Part shown: in pieces, positions 46,225 through 55,769 of the stretch
Layout of the letters: every line of letters begins with the position of its first letter
How positions within the stretch are numbered: position 1 is the stretch's first letter
DNA from: DASQPR01 sp963724705
Lineage (GTDB): Bacteria > Actinomycetota > Actinomycetes > Mycobacteriales > Micromonosporaceae
DNA length: 64,000 nt
Direction: 5' to 3'
NCBI GenBank assembly: GCA_963724705.1
Contig: CAVRVS010000006.1
Coordinates: 62,001 to 126,000, forward strand
Notes under the pieces: model-generated
Databases searched by the model: none
The model's input: the letters and a program-made list of their open reading frames with translations, nothing else
Told to the model about the DNA's origin: nothing
Translations under genes and position numbers: made by a program

Positions 46225-49200
46225 CTGTCCTGCTCCTTGCCGCCGGGCGTGGGACGCCCGCTGGTCGTCGACTCCGGTGATCCGTTGCTGTCGTCGGTCA
46301 TCTGTTGGCGGCCGCGCTGCACGCCGCGGTGGTAGGCGGAGAGCAGCCCGCGGACGGCATCGGGCGAGCGGCGGTTGCTGCCGGTGGCCGCGCGCTCCAC
46401 GCTGCCGGGCACGAGTTGAGCCAGGGGTACGCGTCGCGGTAGGCCGCCCGCCGTCGTTCCACCGTCCACCGGCTCAGACGCGGCCGCGGCCGCTGACCAG
46501 CCATCGTCGGCCGAGCTGTGCCAGCTGTTCTCCGCGGCGCCACGCCCCGATCCGGTCGCGGACCCCGCCATCTGGCTGCCACCCGTCGTGTCGTGGTAAT
46601 AGTCCGAGCGCGCCCCGGCCGAGACCGGTGCATTCGATCGCGGTGCGGTCGATTGGACGCCCGACTCGCGGTATTCCTGCGGTCGGGTCTCCGTCGACCG
46701 GCCGCCGCTCGCGGCGCGCGGCTGCGGAACGTCTCGCGCGGTCGGTGGCCGCAGCGACGGGTCAACCGTGGCGACATCGGACTGTCGGGGCGGGATGAGG
46801 CTCCGACCACTCGACCCGCCAGCGGCAAACCAAGCCGACTCGAGCGCACGGAAGATCGGCAACTCCATGGTCTCATCGGCAAACGGCATGACCTGGGGCT
46901 GGCCGTGACCGGACCGCGACGGCTCGGACCGGGCCGGTGCCGGGCCGCGGCCGACCGGGGCGTCGGACGCCTCGTCGTCGCGGACCGAGCCGGAATCGGC
47001 GCGGACGGCGCTGGCCAGATCGAGATCACGGAACCGCGGAATCTCGGCGGTCATGTCAAGCGCGTCGACGCGACCGGAGTTTTGGAACTGGCGGCCGTCC
47101 TCGGCGTCGGTAGCCGGTTGGGCGCTGACCGGCGGCCAGGCCGGCGGTGCGCTGGTGGGCGGCTGACGCTCGTCGAAGCGGGTCACGATCGCGTCGTCCG
47201 CCTCGACGGCCGGACCAGGCGCGCGATGCTCGTCGATCACCTCGGCCTCGGGCAGATCATCCATCGGCCGCGCCTCGGCCGGCTCGAACGTGTGCGGTCG
47301 CTGCCGCGGCACCCGTGGCGACGGCACATCGCTCGGTGGCGCGTCGAACGGTCGGCGCTCGAAGGCACGGCCGTCGTCGGTTGGGCGGCGGTCGTCGAAC
47401 GCTCGGGGATCGTCGAACGGCCGCGCACCGCCGAACGGCCGGGCATCGTCGAACGACCGTGCCTCGAAGGGCGGCGGCGCGTCGAACGGCCGACGCTCGA
47501 ACGGCGGCGCGTCGAAGTTTCGTGGTCCGTCCAGCTCGTGCGGGTCATCGAACCCACGAAGATCGTCGAAGCCATGTGGGTCATCCGCGGGAGAGGCACG
47601 TCGGGGCAGCGGCGAGGTCGGCACGCCAGGATAGGCCGACGGGCCGGCATGTCCGTTGCCATTCGCGCCGTCGTGGCCGTTGTGGCCGCGCCCGCCATTG
47701 TGGCCGCGGGCGCCATTGTCCGCGGGCGGTGCGCCCGCGCTGACCGCCCCGGTCAGATCCGACCAGCTGGGCAACGCCCGGCTCGAGACACCCGGGCCGA
47801 GGAGCGACGGACGGTTCGTCCCGAAGCGCTCGGCCGCCGCGGCGAAGCCGCCGAATTCGGCCGATCCGCCGTACCCGTTGGCCGAACTGCCGGCGTAACC
47901 ACTCGAAGTGCCAGCGCCGGCCGGCGTACGTTCGGTGGCCGACGGCCCACTCTCCAGCGCCAGCGGAGCCCCGAACGGGGACCGTGCCGCGGGCCGCGGT
48001 GGCTCGCTCGGGTTGAGCGCCACGCGCTCGGCCCCAGCGACGGGAGGCGCACCGCGGAAGGCGGTGCTGGTGTTGATCAGGACCGACGGCGGCAATAGAA
48101 CATCGGCCACTGTGCCGCGATCGGCGGCCGGACGTAGCTTGACCTCGATACCGTGGCGCGCCGCGAGGCGGGCGACCACGACGAGGCCCATCATGCGGGA
48201 CACCGCGACGTCGACGAGCGGCGGCTTCGCGAGGCGGTCGTTCAGGTCGGCGAGTTGATCGGCGGAGATGCCGATGCCGCGGTCCTCGACGTAGAGCACG
48301 GCGCGGTCGCCGAAACGGCGAGCTTCGACCAGGACCGGCGAGTCCGGCGGGGAGAACGCGGTCGCGTTGTCGAGCAGCTCGGCGACGAGGTGCACGAGGT
48401 CGTTGACGGCATGGGACCCGATGTCGAGATCACGGTCGATGCTGCCGAATTCGACGCGCGTGTAGTGCTCGACCTCGGACTGCGCGGCGCGCAGCACATC
48501 GACGAGCGGGGCCGGCTCCCGCTGTACGCGGGTCGAGTCGGCGCCGGCCAGGACGAGCAGGTTTTCGTCGTTGCGGCGCATTCGGGTGGCCAGGTGGTCG
48601 AGTTGGAACAGCTCGGCCAGTCGGTCCGGGTCTTCTTCACCGCGTTCCAACCGGTCCAGGTGACCGATCAGGCGGTCGACCAGGATCTGTGAGCGCCGGG
48701 CGAGGTTGACGAACATCGTGGCGACGGAGGAACGCAGCACGGCCTGCTCGGCCGCGGTGCGGACCGCCTCGATGTGTACGGCGTTGAACGCCTCGGTCAC
48801 CTCGCCGAACTCGTCCTTGCTCCGTACCGGCAGCGGCTCGGCGATCTGCAACGCGATCTGCTGCGGGCTGAGCTGCGTCGCGAGCGTCGGGTCGCGCAGC
48901 CGGGCGACCGCTTGCGGCAGACCCTGCCGGGCCACGGTGAGCGCGCCGTGCTTGAGCTCACGGAGGGCTCGGTTCATCGACCGGGCCACGAACCAGGCGA
49001 TCAGCATGGCGATCAACACGATCGCGAAGAGCAGGCCGACGTCGATGATGATCTGGCGCTCGACCCGGTCGCGCGCGGCGGAGGCATCGGAGACGATCTG
49101 CTTGTCCAGCGCGACCTCGACCTGGCGGTAGAGGGTTCCGCGGGCAGCCATCGCGGCGTTCCACTGATCGGTGGAGAAACCCGTCGGCACGTTGTTGCCG

Positions 49201-50099
49201 CTCGCGTTTTTGAACTGCGATATGTAATCCGCTGACGGCCGCAGTCCATCGCCGGTGACGATCTGCGCCAGAAGGTTGTTCTCGCTGAGCGTCGCGACCA
49301 CCGAGTATGCGTCGGTCGCCTGCTGCTGTCCGGTCGTGCCGCCGACGAAGTCCAGGCGCTGGTCCGACGAGATCGTACCGTCGGCCAGCATTTCGATTCC
49401 GGCGTCCCGCTGTACCCCGACGAACTCCTTGGCCTCAGCAATCGCACCCGCCGCGCGCATCTCGAACGAAAGCGTCGGGTCACCGGCCAGCTGGGCGGCC
49501 GAATCACGGATTGCCAATAGGTTCTTAACGACCGTGGTGTATTGGTTGATCGAGCCCGACCTGGCCTGGGCGGCGCTAGCCTGACTCGCCGAATTCGCCA
49601 CCGTGTTGCGGAGCTCGGACAGCTGACCGATATTCGCGGTGATGTCGTTGAGGACCGAGCGAAGCGTCGCCGGTACGTCGGATGTCGCGGCGGCCTGCTG
49701 CGTGTACGCGGCCTGCGCCGCCGTCGTCTTGAGCTGCTGGCTGTGGTACACGCTCTGCGCAGCCGTAGCTTTGGGGTCCTGGGCTACCGTCTTCTTGGCC
49801 GAGAAAACATGGTTTGCCACATAACTGAGGTACACGTCCGCATCGGCGCGTTCGTCCTGCAACGAGTCGGCCAGCGTGCCAGCGTCGGCCGACAGCGTCG
49901 CGAGCGTATGCGCGCGATCGGCGGTGTTCGCGTTCGAGATCTGCGAGACCAGCCCGTTCGCGCCGACGATGACCGTGGCAAGCGTGGGCACGAACATGAT
50001 GAACCCGAGCTTGATGCCGATACGCCGGTCGCGGAGCCATCCGGCCAGGGACTCAAACCCCATCGGCCGGCTAGACCCCGTCTTCGGTCGCTTGGTCAC
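46221..50099 (-). CDS. Nitrate-sensor-type histidine kinase of the conservon (CvnA type)
   Basis: 1292 residues. Two transmembrane helices (about residues 28-48 and 350-375) enclose a NIT-like nitrate/nitrite-sensing helical domain. HAMP follows, then a kinase core lacking a classical H-box but with the conservon signature LDHLATRMRRNDENLLVLAG. HATPase: N-box HLVAELLDNATAFSPPDSPV, G1 YVEDRGIGIS, G2 MGLVVVARLAARHGI. The last 600 residues are disordered, with Phe-Asp repeats (RPFDAPP, RPFDDPRAFDD) and a final GLPRRVPLAQLVPGS tail. GTG 50099 has GGAGG eight bases upstream. Signals to the roadblock/DUF742/GTPase set downstream. DUF and NIT assignments rest on pattern, not on alignment. Confidence 0.92.
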   Translation of the reverse strand: MTKRPKTGSSRPMGFESLAGWLRDRRIGIKLGFIMFVPTLATVIVGANGLVSQISNANTADRAHTLATLSADAGTLADSLQDERADADVYLSYVANHVFSAKKTVAQDPKATAAQSVYHSQQLKTTAAQAAYTQQAAATSDVPATLRSVLNDITANIGQLSELRNTVANSASQASAAQARSGSINQYTTVVKNLLAIRDSAAQLAGDPTLSFEMRAAGAIAEAKEFVGVQRDAGIEMLADGTISSDQRLDFVGGTTGQQQATDAYSVVATLSENNLLAQIVTGDGLRPSADYISQFKNASGNNVPTGFSTDQWNAAMAARGTLYRQVEVALDKQIVSDASAARDRVERQIIIDVGLLFAIVLIAMLIAWFVARSMNRALRELKHGALTVARQGLPQAVARLRDPTLATQLSPQQIALQIAEPLPVRSKDEFGEVTEAFNAVHIEAVRTAAEQAVLRSSVATMFVNLARRSQILVDRLIGHLDRLERGEEDPDRLAELFQLDHLATRMRRNDENLLVLAGADSTRVQREPAPLVDVLRAAQSEVEHYTRVEFGSIDRDLDIGSHAVNDLVHLVAELLDNATAFSPPDSPVLVEARRFGDRAVLYVEDRGIGISADQLADLNDRLAKPPLVDVAVSRMMGLVVVARLAARHGIEVKLRPAADRGTVADVLLPPSVLINTSTAFRGAPPVAGAERVALNPSEPPRPAARSPFGAPLALESGPSATERTPAGAGTSSGYAGSSANGYGGSAEFGGFAAAAERFGTNRPSLLGPGVSSRALPSWSDLTGAVSAGAPPADNGARGHNGGRGHNGHDGANGNGHAGPSAYPGVPTSPLPRRASPADDPHGFDDLRGFDDPHELDGPRNFDAPPFERRPFDAPPPFEARSFDDARPFGGARPFDDPRAFDDRRPTDDGRAFERRPFDAPPSDVPSPRVPRQRPHTFEPAEARPMDDLPEAEVIDEHRAPGPAVEADDAIVTRFDERQPPTSAPPAWPPVSAQPATDAEDGRQFQNSGRVDALDMTAEIPRFRDLDLASAVRADSGSVRDDEASDAPVGRGPAPARSEPSRSGHGQPQVMPFADETMELPIFRALESAWFAAGGSSGRSLIPPRQSDVATVDPSLRPPTARDVPQPRAASGGRSTETRPQEYRESGVQSTAPRSNAPVSAGARSDYYHDTTGGSQMAGSATGSGRGAAENSWHSSADDGWSAAAAASEPVDGGTTAGGLPRRVPLAQLVPGSVERAATGSNRRSPDAVRGLLSAYHRGVQRGRQQMTDDSNGSPESTTSGRPTPGGKEQDR

Positions 50100-50310
50100 C
50101 TGACGCACCTCCGTACCGTGCCGGCCATGCATCGACGGGCACCCATGATCGACCGTGCCTGCAAAACAGGCCGGACCCCCGAGATTCCACCATGTCTAGG
50201 ACGAAAGAGAAAGCCCAGCCCGGCCGGCATCGATCGCCCGAAGGACAGGACGGAGCAATAACTACCTTGCGTTGCCGTACAACTACTAAAAGTCCACAAG
50301 GGATGTAGGG

Positions 50311-50338
50311 GATATATCCGCATATTGTCGGGTCACAA
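50311..50338 (-). promoter_or_regulatory. Candidate promoter of the conservon operon
   Basis: On the minus strand TTGTGA (50338-50333), 16-base spacer, TATATC (50316-50311). Transcription would begin about 50304, leaving a leader of about 200 bases before GTG 50099. The surrounding 120 bases are unusually AT-rich for this window. Confidence 0.4.
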
Positions 50339-50390
50339 TCACACCGCTCACCTCGACCCGATCCGCGCCCTCCGAGGCTCCTCCGAACGG

Positions 50391-51465
50391 TTAGTTTTCG
50401 GTCAGCTTTCCGTAGGCCGGCTTTATCACTTCGTTGATCAGCCGTAGCCGCTCGTCAAACGGGATGAATGAACTCTTCATCGCGTTGATGGTCAACCAGC
50501 GCAGTTCCGGCCAACCGTAGCCGAACACGTCGCACAGCAGCCACATCTCGCGAGACATGGACGTACCGCTCATCAAGCGGTTGTCGGTGTTGACCGTGAC
50601 CCGGAACTGCAGATCTTTGAGGCGCCCGATCGGGTGCTCGGCGATCGACGCGGCCGCTCCGGTCTGGACGTTCGACGAGGGGCAGAGTTCGAGCGGGATG
50701 CGCTTGTCCCGTACGTACGCGGCGAGCCGGCCCAGCCGCCCGTCCCCCGAGATGTCATCGACGATCCGGACACCGTGGCCGAGCCGGTCGGCACCGCACC
50801 ATTGGATCGCCTGCCAGATGCTCGGCAGACCGAACGCTTCACCGGCATGGATGGTGAAGTGGAAATTCTCCCGCTGCAGATACTCGAACGCGTCGAGATG
50901 GCGGGTGGGCGGGTATCCGGCCTCGGCGCCGGCGATGTCGAAGCCAACAACCCCACTGTCCCGGTAGCGCACCGCCAGTTCGGCGATCTCCATCGACCGG
51001 GCCGCGTGCCGCATCGCGGTGAGCAGCGTGCCGATCCGGATCGGCATGCCCGTCCAGGGTGGCCGCGGCACATCCGGCCTCGAACCCGGCGAGCACCGAC
51101 TCCACCACCTCGGGCAGCCGCAGCCCACGCGCCAGGTGCTGCTCCGGCGCGAAGCGCGACTCCGCGTACACCACGCCGTCGGCGGCAAGATCGACCGCGC
51201 ACTCATAGGCCACGCGATAGAGCGCCTCGGGTGTCTGCATCACGCCGACCGTGTGCACGAACGTCTCGAGATAACGCTCGAGCGACCCGGAGTCCGATGC
51301 CGCGGTGAACCAGGCACCCAGTGCGGCCGCGTCGTTCGCCGGCAGTTCGTGGCCGATATCCGCCGCCAGTTCGACGATCGTCGCGGGCCGCAACCCACCA
51401 TCGAGGTGATCGTGCAGCAAAGCCTTCGGAGCCTTGATGATCTCGTCGTAGCTCGGTGCGACCAT
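50391..51465 (-). CDS. add: Adenosine deaminase, frameshifted
   Basis: About 357 residues, zinc enzyme converting adenosine to inosine. Zinc ligands HDHLDGGLRP at the N-terminus, FTIHAGEAFG (His), HGVRI, and NTDNRLMSGTSM with the metal Asp. The frame breaks near 51045-51065 (one extra base around GGACGGGCATGCC); before it the protein reads GFEAGCAAATLDG, after it GMPIRIGTLLTAMRHAARSMEIAELAV. Start GTG/ATG at 51465. Divergent from the rRNA methyltransferase gene, only 45 bases apart. Part of the nucleoside salvage set. Confidence 0.93.
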
Positions 51466-51510
51466 GGGCTGACCCTATCGGGGGCGACTCAGTCTCGGCG
51501 GAGGTACATC

Positions 51511-52351
51511 CTGCACAGCGAGGTAATTCGGCACTTACGCTGTCCGGTCTGTCGGCGCGGTCTCGCTCAGGCCACGCCCGATGCCCCGGTGCGCTGCCCG
51601 GCCGGGCACAGCTTCGATCCCGCCCGCCAGGGTTATGTCCAGCTGACTGCCGCTCCGCTGACCCATCCCGGCGACAGCGCCGCGATGGTCGCGGCCCGTG
51701 CCACGTTTCTCGCCGCGCGGTCATTTCGCCACGATCACTTCGGCGGTACGGGACATTGCCGCGGCCGCGTGGCCGGGAGATCTGGTGCTGGATGTCGGCG
51801 CCGGCACCGGGCACCACCTCGCTGGAGTCCTCGACGGCCTGCCGACGGCGTACGGGCTCGCCGTCGACTCGTCGAAGGTGGCCGCTCGGCGGTCAGCGAG
51901 CGCGCACTCCCGAGCCGACGCGATCGTGGCCGACGTCTGGCGACCGCTGCCGGTGGGCGACTCCTCAGTCGGCGTGGTGACCGACATCTTCGCGCCCCGG
52001 AACGCTCCGGAGTTCGCGCGCGTGATCCGACCGGACGGTGTGCTCGTCGTCGTCACGCCGGCCGCCGACCATCTCGTCGAACTCGTGGACACGTTCGACC
52101 TGTTGCGCGTCGATCCGGTGAAGTCGGAACGGTTGGCGGACACGCTCGACGCGCTGTTCCAGCGGGCGGCGTCCCGTGCGTACCAGTGGATCATGGAGCT
52201 GGACCACGACGATGTCGGCACGCTGGTCGGCATGGGCCCGAGCGCCTGGCATACCGAGTTGGCGGCATTGTCGGCGCGGATCGCCGCCCTGCCGACGCCG
52301 GTGCGGGTAACGGCCTCGGTAGTGGTCGCCGTCTATCGCCCACGCACGTGA
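51511..52351 (+). CDS. 23S rRNA (guanine-N1)-methyltransferase RlmA/TlrB-like, frameshifted
   Basis: About 279 residues. Zinc-ribbon start (LRCPVCRRGLAQ...VRCPAGHSFDPARQGYVQL) followed by a SAM-binding Rossmann domain (DLVLDVGAGTGHHLAGVLDGL), the arrangement of RlmA/TlrB enzymes that methylate helix 35 of 23S rRNA. TlrB gives tylosin resistance in its producer; here a housekeeping role is as likely. The frame breaks near 51712-51726 (one extra base): FLAA then GHFATITSAVRDI. No ATG, GTG or TTG is available in frame. CTG 51511, six bases after GGAGG, is the best start. Confidence 0.85.
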
Positions 52352-52354
52352 CCG

Positions 52355-53035
52355 TCAGGTCGACAGGTCAACCTCTTCCCAGCCCACCGGCTCGTCGTGG
52401 TGCGGGCCGTGCAACACCACCGCCCATTCCAGTGCCCACCTGCGCTGGCCGATCGCGTTGGAGTCGATCAGGCCGGGCAATGGCTGCCCGCGGCGCTCCG
52501 CGTCGAGATAGGCCCAGTCCAGGCAGTAATAGAGGTCGAGCATTACGGCCGCGGCCACCGGGTCACGCGGCGCGATCAGACTGCGCGAGCGCCACTGCGG
52601 AAACGACTCTCCCTCACGCAGATTCGGCAACAACGACATGAGGCCGTCGGCGACCGGCGCCGCCGCGTCGAGCTGGCCGATCAGACCGAGCAGCCACGCC
52701 AGCGCGGTGAGGGCCTCGAGATGGAGGGCGAATGAGTGGTCGTCGCCCTGACCGGATGCGACGTAGTGCCACTCCGGCTGGGTCACCCGTTCCATGAGGT
52801 GTGCGTCGAGCAGCCAGGTCATCGCGAGCCGGCTCGGCATACCGAACGCGCGGGCCAGCACGACGTTCAGAATCGCCGTCCGCGCCTCCATCTCCGGCAC
52901 CGCTCGCAATTCGACGGCGTCGCCCACGTCCCAGACCATCGGAAACGTCGACGGTGGCAGTGGCAGCCGAAGCCGATACAGCTCATCGATGCTGCGCGCC
53001 CGGACGGCTGCCGGGTCCGGCGCCGAGAGGATCAT
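52355..53035 (-). CDS. DUF4272 protein
   Basis: 226 residues. Blocks SIDELYRLRLPLPPS, ARTAILNVVLARAFG, EALTALAWLLGLI and the end RRWALEWAVVLHG...WEEVDLST match DUF4272, all-helical, of unknown function. Start ATG 53035 is chosen for GAGG five bases upstream and because upstream codons lack similarity. Convergent with the methyltransferase gene (3-base gap). Confidence 0.8.
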   Translation of the reverse strand: MILSAPDPAAVRARSIDELYRLRLPLPPSTFPMVWDVGDAVELRAVPEMEARTAILNVVLARAFGMPSRLAMTWLLDAHLMERVTQPEWHYVASGQGDDHSFALHLEALTALAWLLGLIGQLDAAAPVADGLMSLLPNLREGESFPQWRSRSLIAPRDPVAAAVMLDLYYCLDWAYLDAERRGQPLPGLIDSNAIGQRRWALEWAVVLHGPHHDEPVGWEEVDLST

Positions 53036-53141
53036 GCAACCTCGCTTGCGGTTCGGCCTTGGGTGAGCCGAGCGTAGCGATGAGACATCGGCTGATACAT
53101 CCGACGGTTGGCCCCTTAACGATCGTGACGCACCAGGCCGT

Positions 53142-53531
53142 TCACCAAGGACCGGGATCGCCTTCGGCGTCGCTGTCATCGTCGCGATGGGCCAGATCCG
53201 GGGCGAATGCCGGTCGGCAGATCGCGACGTACTCCGCGCCCGGCCCGTCCGGAACGGAGTACCGGATGCGCTCGCCGGCCCGGGTGACGATCGCGCTCCC
53301 GGCCGGCACGTCGATGACGCCCGTCTCAGTCTCGACCCGTACGGCGCCGCGCAGGACGAGCGTGTACTCGTCGAAGTCCGGTGTCTGCGCGGGCTCGGCC
53401 CAACCGCCCGGGGCGATCATGTGCGCCACCGAGACCGCCGCCTCGCCGGTGTTGACCCGGCCGATGTACTCGTCGATGACCTTCCCGCCCGGCACCGGGA
53501 TGCGGGTGGCCTTCTCGATCAGTTCCGCCAT
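53142..53531 (-). CDS. Cupin-domain protein
   Basis: 129 residues, single cupin barrel. VAHMIAPGGWAEPAQTPDFDEYTLVLRGAVRV covers the first motif; the usual HxH is replaced by a PAQTPDFDEY pattern, leaving few metal ligands. The second motif VPAGSAIVTRAGERIRYSVPDG lacks a clear His. Probably a small-molecule binding protein or a sugar-isomerase-like enzyme; substrate unknown. GAGGAG lies upstream of ATG 53531. It is 40 bases after the thymidine phosphorylase stop on the same strand, so it may be the operon's last gene. Confidence 0.8.
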   Translation of the reverse strand: MAELIEKATRIPVPGGKVIDEYIGRVNTGEAAVSVAHMIAPGGWAEPAQTPDFDEYTLVLRGAVRVETETGVIDVPAGSAIVTRAGERIRYSVPDGPGAEYVAICRPAFAPDLAHRDDDSDAEGDPGPW

Positions 53532-53570
53532 GTCACGCTCCTCGTCTTAGCCACGGTTGGACCGGTGTCA

Positions 53571-54890
53571 TCACGACGGCCCGATCCGATCCAGGATCAG
53601 CGGCCCGGGCGTCGGCGGCTCGGCCGTGATCGTGATCGCCTGAGCGGCGGACTCACGAGCGGCCGGGATCCGCGCCGGATCCTCGGCCCGCAGTTCGTAC
53701 AGAACGTCGCCGGTCCGTACGGCGTCGCCCAGGCGCTTGCGCAACACCACGCCGGCCGGCGCGGACACCGGATCCTCCTTGCGCGCGCGGCCGGCCCCGA
53801 GCCGCCAGGCGGCGACGCCCATCCCGAGCGCGTCGACCGCCGAGACGTAACCATCGGTGGTCGCCCGGACCGGCTCGATCTCGGGCGCGGTCGCAAGGAC
53901 GGCGTCCGGGTCGCCGCCCTGAGCGCGGATCATCGCGCGCCACGAGTCCATCGCGCGACCGTTCGCCAGCGCCTTGGCCGGATCGACGTCGTCGCGGCCG
54001 GCTAGTTGCAACATCTCCCGGGCCAATGCCAGCGTCAGTTCGACGACGTCGGGCGGTCCACCGCCGGCGAGTACCTCGACCGACTCGGCGACCTCGACCG
54101 CGTTCCCGATCGCGTAGCCGAGCGGGGTCGACATGTCGGTGAGCAGCGCGACGGTAGATACGCCGTGGGCGGCACCGAGTTCGACCATCGTCGCCGCGAG
54201 GTCACGCGCACGATCGGCCGACTTCATGAATGCCCCCGAGCCGACCTTGACGTCGAGGACCAGGGCCGCGGTCCCCTCGGCGATCTTCTTGCTCATGATG
54301 GAGCTCGCGATCAGCGGGATGGACTCGACCGTCGCGGTCACGTCGCGCAGCGCGTAGAGCTTCCGGTCGGCCGGCGCGAGTCCGGCGCCGGCCGCGCAGA
54401 TGGCCGCGCCGACGTTCCGCAGCTGGCCCAGGAACTCGTCGTTGGACAGCGTCGCGCGCCAACCCGGGATCGACTCCAACTTGTCCAAGGTGCCGCCGGT
54501 ATGCCCGAGCCCGCGGCCCGACAGTTGCGGCACCGCGACGCCACACGCGGCGACGAGCGGCGTCAGCGGCAACGTGATCTTGTCACCGACGCCGCCGGTC
54601 GAATGCTTGTCGACGGTGGGCCGACCGACGCTGGACAGGTCGAGACGCTCGCCGCTTGCGATCATGGCCGCGGTCCATCGGGCGATCTCGGCCGGGGTCA
54701 TGCCACGAAGCAGGATCGCCATGGCTAGCGCCGCCATCTGCTCCTCGGCCACCGCACCGCGCGTGTAGGCGTCGAGCACCCAGTCGATCTGCCGATCGTC
54801 CAGGATGCCGCCGTCCCGCTTGACCGCGATCACGTCGACCGCCGCATACGGCTCACTCGCGGCTGAGCCGCTCACGGTTGATCCGCTCAT
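53571..54890 (-). CDS. deoA: Thymidine phosphorylase
   Basis: 439 residues, pyrimidine-nucleoside phosphorylase releasing thymine or uracil and deoxyribose/ribose 1-phosphate. Signature SGRGLGHTGGTLDKLESIPG, phosphate site DKHSTGGVGDKITL, VKVGSGAFMKS, and SSIMSKKIAEG. The C-terminal hammerhead domain (ATTDGYVSAVDALGMGVAAWRLGAGRA) is intact. Start uncertain: in-frame GTG 54905, ATG 54890 and GTG 54875 are each 15 bases apart within a tandem repeat; none has a strong ribosome site. The gene follows cdd by about 37 bases and is probably cotranscribed with the transporter genes. Confidence 0.94.
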   Translation of the reverse strand: MSGSTVSGSAASEPYAAVDVIAVKRDGGILDDRQIDWVLDAYTRGAVAEEQMAALAMAILLRGMTPAEIARWTAAMIASGERLDLSSVGRPTVDKHSTGGVGDKITLPLTPLVAACGVAVPQLSGRGLGHTGGTLDKLESIPGWRATLSNDEFLGQLRNVGAAICAAGAGLAPADRKLYALRDVTATVESIPLIASSIMSKKIAEGTAALVLDVKVGSGAFMKSADRARDLAATMVELGAAHGVSTVALLTDMSTPLGYAIGNAVEVAESVEVLAGGGPPDVVELTLALAREMLQLAGRDDVDPAKALANGRAMDSWRAMIRAQGGDPDAVLATAPEIEPVRATTDGYVSAVDALGMGVAAWRLGAGRARKEDPVSAPAGVVLRKRLGDAVRTGDVLYELRAEDPARIPAARESAAQAITITAEPPTPGPLILDRIGPS

Positions 54891-54932
54891 GGTTGATCCG
54901 CTCACGGCTGGCCGACGGTTGATCCGCTCACG
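54868..54932. repeat. 15-base tandem repeat at the cdd stop/deoA start
   Basis: Units CCGCTCACGGTTGAT (54868-54882), CCGCTCATGGTTGAT (54883-54897) and diverged copies up to 54932. Read on the minus strand each unit is xTGAGCGGATCAACC and includes a possible start codon; the last copy holds cdd's own TGA. Duplication of the stop/start junction seems to have created the extra SGST residues at the DeoA N-terminus. Confidence 0.75.
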
Positions 54933-55689
54933 ACTGGTCCGCCGCGGCCAGGGTCCATCGGCGCGGCACCTCGGCCGGCGGCGGTCCCTCACCGGCCCAG
55001 AACAGCTCACCCTCCGCATCGACAACGATGACGCGTCGCGTCCGGGCCAGACCCCACGCGATGACGTCGGCGGCGGCCGCGCGACTCGGTGCCTCGTCCA
55101 GGATCGACCCCTGCCCGCGCTCGGATGCGACCTCGGCCCCGGTTGCGCCGTCCCAGTAGCCCGTCCATTTGCGCGTGCCGGCGACGTTGTCCGGGTGTAC
55201 GAAGACGGTCCCGCGCCCGATCATGTCGCGCAGATGCGGCGCCGGCTCGGCCGTGGCGCTCGGCCGGGACGGCAGCGGCATCGGTTCCGTGGTCAGATCC
55301 GACCGGCCGAGATCGCGCTCATCGAACGCGTACGGCAACAACTCGCTCATCAGCAACGGGCCGGTGCTCGCGTCAACGAACATGCGCGGCCCACCGTGCT
55401 CCCACAGCAGCTGCCGGCAGCGGCCGCACGGCATGAGCGGCTCACCGGTCCCGTCGACGCACGACATGGCGACCAGCCGACCCCCGCCGCTCGCATGCAG
55501 CGCCGACACGATCCCGCACTCCGCGCACAGCGTCACACCGTAGGAGGCGTTCTCGACATTGCAGCCGCGAACGATCCGGCCGTCGTCGACCAGCGCGGCC
55601 GCGCCGACCGGAAAGCGCGAGTACGGCGCGTACGCACCTCGCATCGCGTCCGTCGCCGCCGCCCGCAACGATGCCCAGTCGATGTCCAT
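54928..55689 (-). CDS. cdd: Cytidine deaminase with an extra C-terminal domain
   Basis: 253 residues. Residues 1-130 are a standard cytidine deaminase: SRFPVGAA, GCNVENASYG, the zinc/catalytic CAEC (Cys55, Glu57) and PCGRC (Cys88, Cys91). Ordinary tetrameric Cdd is about 130 residues. Here a further 120 residues follow: a Pro-rich linker, then GRGTVFVHPDNVAGTRKWTGYWDG ... AADVIAWGLARTRRVIVVDAEGELFWAG. I do not recognise this part; it does not look like the inactive second Cdd domain of the E. coli type. Deaminates cytidine/deoxycytidine after uptake by the transporter encoded upstream in the same operon. Confidence 0.9.
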   Translation of the reverse strand: MDIDWASLRAAATDAMRGAYAPYSRFPVGAAALVDDGRIVRGCNVENASYGVTLCAECGIVSALHASGGGRLVAMSCVDGTGEPLMPCGRCRQLLWEHGGPRMFVDASTGPLLMSELLPYAFDERDLGRSDLTTEPMPLPSRPSATAEPAPHLRDMIGRGTVFVHPDNVAGTRKWTGYWDGATGAEVASERGQGSILDEAPSRAAAADVIAWGLARTRRVIVVDAEGELFWAGEGPPPAEVPRRWTLAAADQS

Positions 55690-55769
55690 GCCTCACCCGC
55701 ATTCGGTCCAGGTCCCCGACTCGTCACCCGATCGACGCGCCTGTGCAGCCAATGACCAGCGCCGCCGGG

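Noticed and set aside
51019..52641. 540-codon plus-strand frame overlapping add and the methyltransferase
   Set aside because: Only a short middle part matches the zinc ribbon of the methyltransferase; the rest is antisense to add or out of frame after the indel.
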